Assembly (NCBI RefSeq): GCF_016545825.1 | Contig: NC_052613.1 | Span: 7,316,001 to 7,380,000 of the forward strand | Direction: 5' to 3' | DNA: 64,000 nt | Origin: Eucalyptus grandis | Lineage: Eukaryota; Streptophyta; Magnoliopsida; Myrtales; Myrtaceae | Shown here: positions 33,037-46,400 of the stretch, in pieces | How the letters are laid out: the number at the start of each line of letters is the position of its first letter | Position numbering within the stretch: position 1 is the stretch's first letter | Position numbers and translations under genes: made by a program | Notes under the pieces: generated by a model | What the model was told of the DNA's origin: nothing | The model's input: only the letters and a program-made list of their open reading frames with translations | Databases searched by the model: none

Positions 33037-34397
33037 CTGCAAAGGATAAGCATGGTAGGGTATTTCAGCTCTGAAAAGAACAGACAAGCAAATAACAAAT
33101 CAGCTCCTTTCACCTTTTTGTAGAAGCTTTTCTTGGGCTCATGGACAAGGATAACTGCTTTTCCATGTTGATCATATTGTGGACGCCCGGCACGACCCAT
33201 CATTTGCAAAATATCGGTGATTGGAAAATCAACATACCTCTTAGATTTTCCATCATAATACTCTGTTCCCTGCAAATGAAGCTAAGAAATCATTACCTAG
33301 CCAACCTAGAGTACTGCACATGATATGAGATGTGAAGGTAAAGTGAGCGATGTACCAGCAACCTTAATTCTGAATAAAAAAACTACCGAAGCAATTTCTA
33401 AACTTCTAAGAAGGAGAAACAAAATTGCAGAGTAGAAAGTTTTTTTGTTGCTAAGTCCATAAGTATGGGTGCATGAGTAAGAATAATCATGAAGCATTGA
33501 AGGTTGAAAATCTACTATAGCCCTTCTGCCTATTGCTTCTTTAAACAATTACCAGAAAAGTGATAAGTTTAGCGCAAGGTTTAGTATCAGCAATCACAGT
33601 ACCAACTTTGAAATTTCCAGAACAAGGAACAAAGCAGCTCTCTGTAGATTGTTATGCCTTAATGAATAATCTTCAGTACTCTTCTAGCTGATACAGTTGA
33701 ATCTAACGCATCTTGTTTCAGAGGCAAGAGAAAACATGAGGACTCCCATACTGGGTAAAGGAAGCAATGAATCATCAGAAAGGCCATCCAAGAGTATATA
33801 GTTTCCCTTTTATTTATTTTCTCCTTTCACATTTTCATGACTAAACCCACAAAGAGATCCCCATGTGAATAATCATGGGGGCTTCGTTGATTGAATGGAG
33901 ATGAGTATAATTTATAATCCACTTAGCCTTTTCTTATAAGCTTTCTTAGTTAATTTGAAATTTTAAAGCAACGATAACTCATTATCTTCACAAAGTTAAC
34001 TCCCCCTCTCTTCCTTCTACCCTTTAATTAAATGCAGATGACCTTTCCAGCAGATACCAAACTGGTAGGAAAATCTTTCATGCCTATAAACAGCTTGAAG
34101 TTGAAAATAGGAAAGTTGTATTAACTTATTCCATGAGATGTACGAAGTAAGCCAGATGCTGCTCTAGATAATATCTTCCTAGACAAAAATCCTTTTTAAG
34201 TAACTATTCATATTGAAATTGCCACGTCTAATCATATTTGTTAAGATCAAATACATCATGGGACTCCCGATATTTCTGCATACCTTGATTATTACAAGAT
34301 GAGCTGGAAGATTCACACCCCATGCCAAGGTGCTGGTGCATATCAATACCTATTCATGAATGAAAGGAACCTTGTAAGTCTGATAAGCCAACATGTA

Positions 34398-34445
<48 letters not shown>

Positions 34446-37400
34446 GAGAGAGAGAGAGAGAGAGTGAGAGGTGAATTCATCTAGGCTTATGAAAGTTGCC
34501 TGGATCTTGTTGTTAGCAAAAAGTTCCTCAACCAAGGATCTATCCCTGTCATTGAGTCCAGCATGATGTAGCCCAATGCCAAACTGCAAGGTGTGCCTCA
34601 GGTTTTGATCAGTAATTTGGGAGAGAACCATCTGCAGCTCTTCTTCAGGCAGGTTAAGAAATTGCCTAGGATGTTCATCTGAAGCTGCAAACTGGTCATG
34701 TGAAAACTGAGTAAGCAAAGTATCGCAGAAATGTAATGTCTCCACTAATCTCAGCTATTACCTGAATAAGGTCCAACGCGGTCAGCCGCGTCTGTCGCCG
34801 TGATGAGACGAAGATGAGAACTGGCTTTGTTGGTGAATGAGTACAGATTGCAGCATATGATGGTTTATTCATGCTATTCATCCGGGGGCAGTAAAATTTT
34901 CCTGGATACCCCTGCTCAACAAAGTAAAAGTGCTCAAACCAATGTCCTGTTGCAACCTTGATAGGGGTACACATAATTTCAAGATAATCTAGCAGGAGCA
35001 AAAATAAGCATCGCAATCCCGTCACAATCAAACAAGTATGTATTGGATTTTAATTTTTACAGTTATGATTTGCTCAGGTGGTCTGATAATTTATGTTTCA
35101 CAAATATGTGATTCAGGAAGAGAGTGGAAGTAAGATTTATCAGAGCATAACTGTTGGCATAATAATTTACAAGAGAAAATGGTTCCTTATCAGAGCATAA
35201 CTGTTGGTATGAACCGAAGAAATTATCACCCCCTTCAATTGCTTTTGAAGGAACTGTCACCTATATGGGGAGACTATTTACTCTCACTACTTGAAATTTA
35301 AAAGAAATAGGACAGAACAATATAACAGCAACAGAGAATTTAATGTGTATGCAAGTACTGAGAGATTATGACAGATTAAAAAAAAGAAAAAAGAATAAAA
35401 GGAAAGAGGTTCAAAACATGGCTTCTACTTGCCTGAATATGAACTTCAAGAGGTACAGGCCTCACGCTAGGCTTGAAATTGAAGAGTCCAGTGTCCCCAA
35501 CCCCCAGCCAGTCAGCCAAATCACTAATTATGGCAAGAAAATCATTACAAAGATCAGAGAATACTTCCCAGTTGTATTCACCAATCTTTTTACTAGAAGC
35601 AATCATCTCAAATCAAGAAACAAAGAATTTCGTATCTCACACAATCTTATCTCCATGAATGAAAATGTCAGGCTTAATACTAGGCAACTTAACCACGTCA
35701 TAAAATGTTGAAACATTGAGGAGTATAAAGCTACGGATAATATTTGAAATTTAAAGTAAAAAGGCAAACTCAGTAAACAAGTGATATTATCTGTTCAAAG
35801 GTTGCACTGGTAAGAAATGCAAATTTTAGCAGAAAAAACACAAGAATAAAGTTTAAATTAGCACACAGTAAACGATATATATTTGAAAACCAACAAAATT
35901 ATGACTGATGTAGCAACAACAACCATTGTCAAAGCCTTTCTCCATAAATGAGCAAATTTTGATCTAATTAAATCACTTACAGCTGAAGTATATTTAAATG
36001 GGTTATAATTACATGTCTGCCCAAGTAAAAGGACAAAAGGTTAAAATTTGTCTGAACACAAAAATTAATTGGACAAAAGCGGGTCTATATACACACTAAC
36101 CCTGCACAAACAACACATACTTTAATTCAACTTCATTGATAATGTATATCATTCCACTTATCCATCACATTATCATATAACAGTTATTGAAGTGAATTGA
36201 AAACTCCTCGCCTCTCCTTATCAAACCAGTGGCAAGAAGCAGCTTTATTGCACAAGTTCATCAACATAAATAACATTTTGAACCTCTATATCGGGGCCGA
36301 TAGATACATTTGTTGCTATTAATCTTTCCAGATTCCCAAGCAAAGTGAATAATGTCATACACGACTTATCTGTCTGGATAGAATAAATAATAGAATGCAG
36401 GTATACTCTACCCAGCAATCTAAAATATATTATAAAGAAAAGCCACATTCCAAAAATCCAGTATAGACTCCAAATTGTTTAAATAAGCCTCATCAAAGAG
36501 CTATCAGAGAAAGAAACAACTACATGTTAGATCAAACAAAACTAGAGATTTTCAAGAGCTACACATACCCTGCATTGGCTAGAGCAGTGGAAAGGCCAAC
36601 AAACCGCACGGCTCGATCTGTCTGAGATGAGATATATCTCATTCTTGAAACAATTACCTGGAGTCAAAAATTACCATCGGATACTCAATTATTCAGAGTC
36701 AAATCATCCTTAATTAATTTTTTTTCCTTAAATAAGACAATAATGAACTAGCCATCTGTATTTAAATCAGAACTATTCCAGAAAGGGTTCTCCTAGCAGG
36801 TGTCCTTACTGGCACTAGTTAACAGACCTATTTACACCTTTGTTGGAAGATGCCACCCATGACTCTCAAGTTCAACCGCACACTTGTACAATCTTCATAG
36901 GATCTCCAGACACAGTCGTAGGCCTAGGATTAACATAAACGCTAAGACAATTCTCCTTGTCTAAGAAGGTCCTTAATCACATCATAAGCCAACAGGACAT
37001 ATTCACAGTACACTTCTAGGCTCATAGCCAGCCTTGTGAAGATTTAGAATTGCAAGAGAAAGGGGGAGTAAAACATCCAAAGGACTATGCGTTTCTCAAA
37101 TGGCTTACATTGTTACTCAAATGGCTTTATAGAAAATTAAATAGAGCTCTCTATTTAAAGCATGGAGACTATCACAAGAAACCTAACTACCTCATTAAAT
37201 ATCTATCTGCCAACTAATCTCTATAATACTATATACACTTCCACAAGCTGAAAATAGATCTATACTACATAGATATCGGTTCATGAACTACGCGTCTCAA
37301 CCACAATCTTAAGCTTTTTTGTTAGGAATGCTTTGATAAGGATTGCATTTAGCGGGTCCTAATTCACTTTGATCTCTCCACCTGATGATTTGAGCTTCTT

Positions 37401-40400
37401 CTTTTTCCATTCAGGAAGTGTTGAAGAATTATCCCACATCACTTGACAACAAGTCATAAATGCTCATTATATTCATGTGGTCTCCCTCCACCAATCAACT
37501 TAAGCTTTTGGTTTGAACTTTCTAAAATTCTATCAGAGCTAGTGCAATCCCTTTCATGAATGTGTGTGAATCCACGCAAATATGTACAGTCAAAATTCCA
37601 TGTGCCACTCATAATCCGGCTTGCACGTGACAGGGAGTGTTAAAGAATTATCCCACATCGCTTGATAATAGGTCCTAAATGCTCTTTATATTCATGTAGT
37701 TTTGCTCCACCTATCAGCTTAAACTTTCAGTTGGACTTTCTAACAGGAAGAAATAAAGATAGATAGCTAAAGAGCACAAGGTATGTATTCAAAGCTAGAT
37801 ACACAAAAAAGATCCAAAATCAGCAGAAAGATACTATTGAAAGAGCTGCACCACAAGACTGATCAGAGATAGGCATCAATTCCTGATTTACAAACTAAGG
37901 GCTTTGCTTCATTTTTAAGACATGAATTCTTAAAGACTTTAACAGTTTTAGATTAGTACTAAAAAGCAGCGCCTCACTTTGAGTCCACTTTGTTTCATAT
38001 AAAATAGGTAAATCTAAGATTTTTTTGCCGGCAATGCCATGGTCAATAACTTCAAAACTGTATAATGCACCAAATGAAGCAATACTTGCTGGCAATGTCA
38101 CACTCATCAATTGTTTGGATGAAATGACTTCCTAATAGCGCAAGCACTTTTCATCCTAACATTACCAGCACTTCTTTCGTGCCATTTTAAAAATAAATAA
38201 TAAAAATTCACCAGAGTCGTGAGTTCCAGAAGCTTGATCAGGTGGAGGTATGTACTTGAGAGAAGACATGATAAAAACACATACCTCAAGAATTGGGCCT
38301 CGATCAGCTCCTAGTAAGTGTATCTCATCCAAAATAATAAGTCCAACCTATTAATTACACAAATTATGTGTTGAACGTAAAAAGAATATATAATTAACCA
38401 ACAAAACAAAATTTACCTTAGTAACATAGCCTCTACTCTGCCAATTACGGCTAATACCATCCCACTTCTCAGGAGTAGATATAATAATGTCTGCAGACAA
38501 TAGGGCCAAAAGATCTGGAGTATAATCTCCTGTCATTTCCACCTAATTAAAAAGATTGTCAACACCTAAAAAACAGTCATGCTCAACATATAACATTATA
38601 ATCAATAACCATATAAGCACCATCTGTTTCCCAAGCTGAGAGACCAGACGCTTTTTCCAATCATTCATTCTCTCTCGAACAATAGCCTTCAAAGGTGCTA
38701 TGTAAATAACCTGGAGATCAAAAAACACATTAGACCATGATGAAGCTTCATATAGGCCATGAAAAGGAAATTAGATGATTGAAAACAATAACTGGTGGCA
38801 ATCAAAAAACGTCTTTTCTTTGGGCCAAAAATCAAACTAATTCCTAAGTCCAGTATCTTTGCATCAGATTCATTTTTGCCCATAGAACACTGCTAAGGGC
38901 TAGCGAAGTGAGAACACTTGACAAATAGTAAGGTCCATGTGATTATGTTTGAGCACACCATAGCACCAATAACAGCTGTGTCATTTTTTTAGTTTCTTTT
39001 TAACTCTGATTATTTATTTTGAGACCAACATGGGATGTGAAGCTACAAATCCTGATGAGATCTGAGACCAGCCTGGGCTTCACATTTCTTTCCACCCATA
39101 ACACCTTTCATATTTCAGTATAAGTCATCGATTTGCATTAAAAGAAGCTACACAGCGCTCAGAAAGTAGGTCATCAACTCGAGAAACAAATCAAAAAACA
39201 GCTGAACTCCCACAAGTAAAAAACCAATGACTTTGCTTTTACGTATATACTACTTACCATTCTAGTCAAGTTAACTATCTTGTACAACAGGTTAAAAAGT
39301 CGTCAACTGGGATATATGGTACTCAACTTGCAATAACAGTTCAGCATAGCACCCGGTATTCTAGGTAAGATAGGTTTTACAGATTTTGCTTTCTCCTCTT
39401 AACAATCAATCCTTTTCATTTTCACAACATCAAATGAGCAACGCTCATATGGAATAACTAGAACAGACCCATTGGTTTATATTCCTTGAGAGCCAAACAT
39501 GCTCTTTCTTTACATCCTCCATTGCCAATACACAATAAGTTAGTCTAGACATGCACCTTCATATCTGGCTGAGTATTGAAGAGGTGAAGCATAGCAAGCT
39601 CAGCTGATATCGTTTTGCCACTTCCAGTTGGAGCTCCCAAGAGAACATTGTTGTCCGTATGATAGAGAATATGAAAGGTCTGACAGTTTTTCAAGAAGAA
39701 AGTTAACTTTATAAAGATGATGATAAGAAAGTGATTTACAGAAACCAAGTTAAATGCAGATAAAAAATGACTCAAACCTGCGTTTGAATGGGATTGAAAT
39801 GCGAAAATTTATACAAGGCTTCATAGATAGGGTTTCCAAGTGAAGTAACTGGTAGAGGCTTTAGATCTAAAAGTTCAGTATGTGTAGTACGTGCCTGGAA
39901 AAATCAGTAGCTTTCAATATAAACTCAACAATAATAGTCTTAATAAAAAAGGCATTACACTCCATAAGGAAGATAAAAAGCAAGATTATATTAACTTTTT
40001 ATCCACAGAGAAAGATAAGCACAAAATCAAACACCTCAGGCAGCAGCAGATTGTGGAACGTTATGGTGTAGAAAGCCTCAGCATGCAACCATGAATCCGA
40101 AACAGCACGGATGTAGTACTGCGGAGGGTGAGGTTCAAAGATTGGAACAGTAAATGAAAGCTTCTGTGGTTCACCTCTAGGCATCCGCTTTGTTAGAGTG
40201 AACAGCTCTGAATGATAAATGTGATCATTCTCAGAATCCTGTAGACAATAAATTCACCAAGCTCCAAGTGAGAGTGATAACCAACTGAATAATATCATAC
40301 ATGTTGGGTCAATAGCTATGACATATTGAAAAAAAGAACACGTGAACTGGAATATTATACTTGAAACTATCATCGGATAAGGGCTTAGCCAAAGGAAATT

Positions 40401-43400
40401 TGAAGCCAAAAGTTCTTTCATTGTCCTCATTTTTTCAGCCTATTTGCTAAAGAACATCAATTGAGGCGTCAAATCTCGAGTTCACTGCATTCTTACCCGG
40501 TGTGGCCCAAACCAAACTAACTGTACACATTACATAGATTGCTCTTCTTTGTTTCTCTAATATAATACGAAACCATAGCAAAAGTTTAAAAGTACCGCAA
40601 AAAAAGTTATTTTCTTTCATTTCCTCCCAAAAGGAGTTGAACAACATGTGCTTATGCCTATAACTAACACAAAAAAAGAGGTGAATCATTCTTTTACCTG
40701 AAAAACAGATCAAACCTACAAAAGTATATCCAATACAGATGCATTTCCTACAGATTGTACCATACTCAACAAATAATAGCATTTTCACAACAAAAGGATA
40801 AACAATATCCTTTTGACAATTGGGACAGGATGTATTTTTACAAGCCGGTTTTGCATAATTTATATATTCACTAACAACAGAATGATGTACTTTCGTTTCG
40901 CACAAAACCAACCAAAAAAGTGTACTACTAAAAAAGAAATTTCAGTGGTGAACTTCACAAAAACAACTGCTCAAACCGAACTTCACCGATGAAACACTGA
41001 TAGGGACAATCCCAAAACAATGTTATCAAACATATAGTAAAAGAAATAGCATGCTTTTTTAAGTCAGAACCTCAACAAGGATCCACCAACGTTCTGCTTG
41101 ACCATGAAAACGTTCTTTCCATGTGAAGTCTGGTGTAATACGCAAATCCACCTGAGTAGTAAAATGCAACTAGGTCAGCATTGCTTTCCCAAAACCATCA
41201 AATGATGCACAAATGGTGTCCTGCAATACCTTCAAAACGGTTCTGGTTATTGGACTAACAGTTGCCGACAATTGTATCGATGGAAAGTAACCCAAATACT
41301 GCTTGATTAACTGTCCAAAACACAATTGAAAGAGAAGAGGTTGCATTGAACGCTTGCATGATAAAACCCAAAGATAAGTACTGAAAGGTTTGAGCTCTAA
41401 ATTTTAAGGGTCAGCAACATTAAGTGCTGAAAATGGAAGCAAACTATTGTTTGATGATAGTCGAAAATAGACACTGAATATTTACTAGTTTCTTACCAAA
41501 CATTGAGCATCGTCAGTAGTTTTCAACAAATAATTGGTGAAATTATATTTCCATGAATTCTTTTTCCATTAAATCAATTAAGCAACCCATTCCTTAATTG
41601 ACACATTAAGGGCATCTTAACTTATTTATCTACTGAGTCCAAACTAGTTAGTGTTATTAAACATGCTCAATCTTATTATGTATCGATGTTTTTAGTTTCA
41701 GTATTTAATTGAGTCATCAATGAGGACCTAAGAATGTTTGACGCATTGAGGATTAACAATCTTTAACAAATACTATATCCACAAGAGTCATACCCTCCCT
41801 CCAGGCCCATAGCGAATCAGGGCTCCAATATCCTTTTCATCCATCTCCAGCAGGTGATCTAAGTCAGCACCCCGTTCCTCAAGCTTCCGCAGGACCTACC
41901 AAAAATGAATATTTATCAGACTGTGTGGAGAACCACTACAGTGGATAGTCTTGTCACTTTGTACAGACCTCTGGAGAAAGATCTTTGTCAAATTGTCTGA
42001 GTGGATGTTGATGGGGCCAAACTTTGCGATCCACAGCCTTGCAATATTCCAACATGAAAAGAGACATCTCACTCCAGCCTCTGCGTAAACAAATCTCAAA
42101 CAAAGCTCGCATGATACGGGCCAGACTTGCACTTATATATGCAGCATCAGAAACTAATGAAAATGTATCAATCCAGCCACGAGATATGTATAACTGCAAA
42201 TTCCACAATCCAAAAATTAGTCATCAAAATGGGTCATCAAGGTTATAATAAAGTAAGAGCCCGAATAGACAAAAAGGGAGAACCTGAATAAGGATGGATA
42301 TCTTCCCATGTTTGTTTGAAGGACCTCCTTTCACTTCAAGTGGGCACGATGTGCGTGCCATCGTTTCAAGTTCATTCTGCTCTTCCTCTCGTACAACAAT
42401 GTTCTCAAATTCAGAAGAATGGGCAACCATGTTAATGACCTGCAAAGCCAATAAAAAGGCAGCCCCACCATGAGAGACTTACAACCTATGACCAGTTAGA
42501 AACTAAAAAGATGACAAACACTATAAGTACAACATCAGATGAAAGCTCAAGCTAGATAAGCAGATTGCCAGTCATTTCAGACAAGTAGTCATTTGAACTC
42601 CCATTGCAAGGTCATGATAGCTCCCTATCTCTTTGTGCAAATCTTAAAGTACATCAACCAAAGTAATAATTCATCATCACTGACCTCACTCTCATTCATA
42701 TGGCGTCGCATCATTTCATTGTACGTTTCAACACTAGAATATTGGATGTAAAAATGGCTTGCAATACGGCCAAGCTCAGTACAGTAAAAATTGCCACTTT
42801 TCTCATCAAACCGCATCATTTTTGCTTTGTCAAGTGCACGAGCAGCATCTGTCACAAGAGCCCTTTGCTTTGACATGAGAGAAGGATCTGCAACAACCTG
42901 GTGGAAAACAGCATATTTCTAATAATCCAATTCATCTGAAAAACCTTTTTGATGTTACTACTACTAACTCTTACACTATTTTCTTTTACTATATTGCTGA
43001 GAAATATGATTGCAGATATAATATAGTCCTGCGTGTATCATAATTTTTCCAACTTAAAAGGTTCAACTAATTTCTCAACTTTTTAAGCAAACCAATCAGC
43101 ATGCTAACATGATCCTTATTTTTCTAAAGAAGTGAGTGGAAGAAGTAGAATTTTGGATATGTCTCCACTATGTAGTAGGTGAAGCAAATGTTATCCTCAA
43201 CTGAAAGGCAAAATACCTCATCCACAGTTCTTATCACAAAGCTCACTCTCTTTAAAAGGAAAAACAAAGTACCACAGAACTTTCTTTAGGAGCCTGAAAT
43301 ATTCAAATAGATTTCCTATAATCTTAAAAAATACCTCATCCCATCCAATCCCATAAGCTAGAGGGTTCAACCTCATTCTCACTGCAAGATAGGTATATCG

Positions 43401-46400
43401 AAGCCATGCACATGCTTCCTTAACATTAGTCACAGTACCAAGAGCCACCTCTGCATTCAGGTTATCCTTCAGAGAGCTAATAAACTGCAAAAAAAGACAT
43501 AAGCATCAGTAAAGAAGGCATATCAACCAATGCGAAAAGCAAGTGGTGGCTGACAACATTCATGAAATTAGCAAAACTTTGTAACTCTACTCCCCCCCTC
43601 TCCAAAAAAAAAAAAAAAAAATTCTTCTCTTGCGCCTCTAAAGTCCTCAGTCCGCAGCAATTAATATAAACTGTAGCATAAACAATCACTGGGGTCCAAC
43701 ACAAATTATGAAAAAAGCCATGACAAAGAATAAGACAAACTCAAGGGAGCAATTTCAACAATATATGAAAGGAAGAGGAAGGAGAATCATCTAATCCAAT
43801 CAGACAAAAGTCTGATAATCCATTCCAAACTCTCTAGGGCGGTTGCAGATCTGGAAATTCATTTTAGGAGCCTTCCAATGCAAACAAGAATTCAGGCCCA
43901 AAAGGAAAGGAGCAAGACAAGACATAATCTAACTAATATCGTTATAAGGCAACAAAGTCAGGTATAGATAGCAATGCACAAAAAATTGCTTACAATGAGA
44001 AGAAATCAAGCCATCTATGTTGGCATAGTTTTTTTCTTCAAGATGTATTCATGTGGAGCATTTTGAAATAATTGCAGGAAAATCTATCTCGTAACATTGT
44101 TTGGTTGCGTATTCCTAAACTTGCAGTGTCTCATAGTTCTATCAATCAGTCTTGTCAAATAGGCCATGGAGATGATGATTTCTATTTCAAAAGCTGTGCA
44201 AACAATAAAGCCCCTTTGGTGTTTTACCTACCAGTTGGTTGTGCAGAATAATACATCATAAACAGTTCAAAGCACCATTATCTCAATACAACAATAGCCT
44301 TTACCAGTCAGATGAACTGCATTAAATCCAAATATTTAAGAAAAAACTTCAAAGTGTAACCCAGGCACTTGACATGATCTTGCTTCTCTCAAGTTTGAAT
44401 TGAAGTGTTTGCTCGTCAAGCACAAAACATGATGTAACTTAGTAACTAACTCAACTAGAAGTAAGCTACCTAAACTTTGCATGCTTAGATATGACCATAA
44501 ACTCAACAAAAATCCTGTCTTCATTTAGCATTGGAGGCTTTAACAATTGTTCTTTTTCCATTCTTTTCCGTCTGGTTTATTACATGGTATCACCCCACCC
44601 CATCTCTACAAAGGGAGATAGAGATAGAGATAAATAGCAAGGACGGCAGTTTAATTGACAGCGTCCAGTAAGTAGAAACTAAACGATGACAACCTTGACA
44701 AGGACAAAACTATAAATTGTTGAAGCCAAGTCAAATATTAGTACACTGTACCTGACTTTCTATGGGAAGCTGACTTGTCAGCAGCCGCAGATAGTATGAC
44801 AATTTGTCATGAGACGTAATTATTATTCCCTCGCCGCTTTTATCAAACTGAGGCCTCCCAGCACGTCCAAAGATCTGAAGTAATAATTTCAGAGAGCAAA
44901 GTTAAATTTTAGAATCAGGCATATTCCATACTTAACATGTGGCAATTTGGATCTTACTTGCATCACATCAAGCATGCCCAAGTCTTTCCATCCACCAGCT
45001 TTTGGGTCATATAATTGGGTTCCCTGGGATAAACACCAAATGTCAGCTCAAACAATGTAAAATAATGTCATACGAAATTTTTGACCTGAAAAGAGGAGCT
45101 GTAATACAAGTGCAAAACTAGGTGACAGGCATGAACAAAATAATGTGAAAACAGTTATACATCCAACAATCATTACGATGGCGTGCAGCCATTTTTATGT
45201 TTTACTAATTAGTAGAAATAACTTTTCTTAAGGCATCACATGGAGGGAAAAAGAAGTAAAAAGAGTTACATTTAAAGAACTAAAAACAGACATTTGAAAC
45301 TACCAACCATGAAAGAAAATTTCAATATGAACCTCGAGGCCAATTCTAAAGTGATTAGCAACTTTCAGAAAGATTAATGACATGTGGTAGAATTGTGAGC
45401 CATTTGCCATCTTATGAAAAAATTTGAAGCTATTAGATGAAAGGGGGTTTACTATAAAAAATGCTCTAACACTCTTCACACATAAGCTAGTAGTTTTGCC
45501 TAAGGCTGAAGTATGTAAACTTACTATAAATTAGGCAAAGCAGGAAATTGGATAGATTCCAATACAGGATTTCCAGCATTTTTACCATTCTAAAGTTGAG
45601 TGTGAAACCGAGACCCTATGTCTCAAAAGCTTAAAATGTTAATGTGTGCACATGTGCATGCGCAAACGCACCTAACACTCCCTCACAAATGATGATAGCA
45701 CGACCAAAGCTTGAAGCATCAAAGTTGATACAAGTGGATTAAGGTGTGTGTGAAAATTTATGTGGAGAAAAGAGAGAAACCCATGGGAAGTATGAGAAAT
45801 CAAACTCCAGACATCCAGCTCCAATATAATCTGGAATTGTTATGCCACTGCTGACTTACTAAAAGTTAAAAGTGCTTAAGAAAGCATGGTTTTATATTAA
45901 AAGCTCTAACATGTATTACTGAAGAAGCATCCTCTGTTTCGTTATACAAAATAGACGGATATCTCTTTCATTTCCATCTTGATGCAAAGCACACAGGATC
46001 TACACACTGGTATGATGATCTTTGAACATGGACTTTGAATGTTTGCACCAGCAGTGAACCCAAGGAAAGAAAACCTATCATCTTTGGCCTAAGAAGTGCT
46101 TCTGCATAGTAACGAAGCTAGAAAGACTTTGTAAACATTTCAGTCAGTGGGCACTGCTTCAGATAGCAAAAAATGAAGAAAGTTATTCTGTGACCCATAC
46201 TGCTCAGAACATTGAAAACCAAAGCGCTTGAGTTGCATAAATTATTATTTGCTCCACATGAAATGATATCGTCATATAAACAGCTAACAAAATTTTAGGA
46301 TTACAACAATAGGAACTAAAGAAATGGAAGTCAACCTTTATGACAACTGTATGGGCTGGAAGATTTACTCCCCACGCCAAAGTGGCAGTGCAAACAAGCA

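Larger units (their letters stand above)
33114..39894 (-). other. Helicase gene: second helicase cassette, exons 29-39 (aa 1260-1680)
   Basis: The exons are 39894-39778, 39679-39557 (Walker A), 38710-38621 ([11 protein letters not shown]), 38542-38417 ([11 protein letters not shown]), 38347-38285 (DEIH at 38318-38329), 36657-36569, 35523-35433, 34911-34762, 34691-34500 (HHAGLND), 34349-34284 and 33269-33114 (GRAGRPQ). Motif III is GLSTAL, usual for this cassette. Exons 35 and 37 are followed by GC donors. The intron 38284-36658 carries a TRIM element. Confidence 0.92.

Noticed and set aside
40447..40911. Minus-strand open frame of 154 codons within a helicase intron
   Set aside because: It lies wholly between exons 27 and 28, is Cys/Phe/Ile-rich without a domain, and skipping it keeps the helicase frame exactly.
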